Shown in pieces: positions 63,641 to 64,000 of a stretch of 64,000 bases of DNA. Both the position numbers and the translations under genes were made by a program. The stretch spans positions 1,221,219 to 1,285,218 of the forward strand of contig NZ_JAPMXC010000001.1 in assembly GCF_026624755.1 (NCBI RefSeq), read 5' to 3'. The notes beneath the pieces were generated by a model. The model was not told the DNA's origin. It saw only the letters and a list, made by a program, of their open reading frames with translations, and made no database searches. The DNA comes from Robbsia betulipollinis (lineage in GTDB: Bacteria > Pseudomonadota > Gammaproteobacteria > Burkholderiales > Burkholderiaceae). Position 1 is the first letter of the stretch, and each line of letters starts with the position of its first letter.

Positions 63641-63664
63641 GCTAACCAATGATCGTTGGTTAGC
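63641..63664. promoter_or_regulatory. 24-bp operator-like dyad before the LIV-type permease gene
   Basis: GCTAACCAA (63641-63649), TGATCG, TTGGTTAGC (63656-63664) is a perfect 9-base inverted repeat with a 6-base centre, 67 bases before the permease start codon and 58 bases after the EAL gene stop. No T-run follows, so a terminator is less likely. Size and symmetry fit a TetR-type operator. Confidence 0.5.
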
Positions 63665-63731
63665 GCGACGCGCACGTCGTGTGATGATTGGCGCATTGCC
63701 GTCTCCCGGGGTCTGCCGCCTCGCCACACCG

Positions 63732-64000
63732 ATGTCCCAGTTCCTCGAATTCTCCCTGCTTGGCCTCACCACCGGGGGCGCCTATGCATTGATCGCCCTC
63801 GGACTCGTGGCGGTTTACCGTGGCACCGGCGTCGTCAACTTCGCGCAAGGCGCGATCGGCATGGCGTCGACCTACGCGTTCTGGAAACTCTACGCGCATG
63901 CGGGCGTGCCGCTCTGGGCGGCCGTCGTCCTCGGACTCGCGGTCGGCGCGCTGATCGGCGTCGTCTTTTACGCGTTCGTCGGCCGCCGTCTGATCGGCGC
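63732..64000 (+). CDS. Branched-chain amino acid ABC transporter permease (LivH family), 5' part
   Basis: The first 89 residues are present; the rest lies beyond the window. The start SQFLEFSLLGLTTGGAYALI, then ALGLVAVYRGTGVVNFAQGA and a third hydrophobic segment, is typical of LivH-type permeases, with the conserved NFAQGAIGM motif. Such permeases, with LivM, two ATPases and a binding protein, import branched-chain amino acids, amides, urea or aromatic acids. No ribosome site is obvious before the ATG. A strong dyad in front suggests local control by a repressor. Confidence 0.88.
   Translation, partial: MSQFLEFSLLGLTTGGAYALIALGLVAVYRGTGVVNFAQGAIGMASTYAFWKLYAHAGVPLWAAVVLGLAVGALIGVVFYAFVGRRLIG

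Noticed and set aside
63641-63664. Dyad read as an intrinsic terminator of the GGDEF/EAL gene
   Set aside because: The stem is not GC-rich and no T-run follows on either strand; an operator fits better, though termination is not excluded.
1-64000. CRISPR array, tRNA/rRNA genes, insertion sequences, prophage
   Set aside because: No regularly spaced repeats, no cloverleaf or rRNA-like stretch, no transposase, integrase or phage structural motif was seen on either strand.

Overview
This is a 64 kb stretch of GC-rich chromosome, densely packed with genes and with short gaps. The gene content (cytochrome bo3 operon, kdpFABCDE with a full KdpD sensor, CysB-type LysR regulator, YeiH exporter, SfnB/SsuA-type sulfur scavenging genes, many LysR regulators) suggests a beta-proteobacterium of the Burkholderia group. 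No rRNA, tRNA, IS element, prophage or CRISPR array was seen, and the genus cannot be fixed from the sequence alone.

Layout. 0-12.3 kb: end of a glutathione transferase gene, then a carbohydrate/envelope block: glycogen-debranching-type enzyme, sugar-porter MFS, a 1459-residue DUF748 (AsmA-like) protein, a GH15 glucoamylase/trehalase-type enzyme, an SDR and a DUF4396 membrane protein. 12.5-18.5 kb: DUF2254 membrane protein, tightly overlapping cyoABCD and an HdeA-type periplasmic protein. 18.8-21.4 kb: YeiH exporter and a CysB-like regulator. 21.5-30.3 kb: a divergent catabolic cluster around a LysR gene. The left arm holds an amino-acid-type importer (binding protein plus a fused permease-ATPase), a class II aldolase and DUF1028. 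The right arm holds a Rid protein, an AroQ-like dehydratase, a flavin monooxygenase and a Rieske oxygenase. 30.3-39.7 kb: a Pro/Tyr-rich exported protein and the complete kdp operon, led by an extra 34-codon membrane peptide. 39.9-46.6 kb: P-loop kinase-like protein, LysR, SnoaL-like, cupin, alpha/beta hydrolase, MCP, MarR plus SnoaL-like. 46.9-50.6 kb: a 1256-residue protein of unknown family with an effector-like layout. 51.6-56.3 kb: HisKA_2 histidine kinase, organic-anion MFS, sorbitol-dehydrogenase-like SDR, and a ModA-like binding protein behind a ModE-like dyad. 56.5-61.3 kb: sulfur-scavenging region (two SsuA/TauA-type binding proteins, SfnB-type flavoprotein, serine acetyltransferase). 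61.6-64 kb: GGDEF/EAL membrane protein and the start of a LIV-type permease behind a strong dyad.

Most interesting points: the 21.5-30.3 kb cluster, whose AroQ homologue has Tyr where the family has a substrate-binding His and whose Rid protein lacks the catalytic Arg; the 1256-residue protein; a four-copy 16-bp tandem repeat across the end of kdpA; and several unannotated operator-like dyads placed next to matching regulators or transporters. All functions are read from sequence motifs by eye; no database search was possible.
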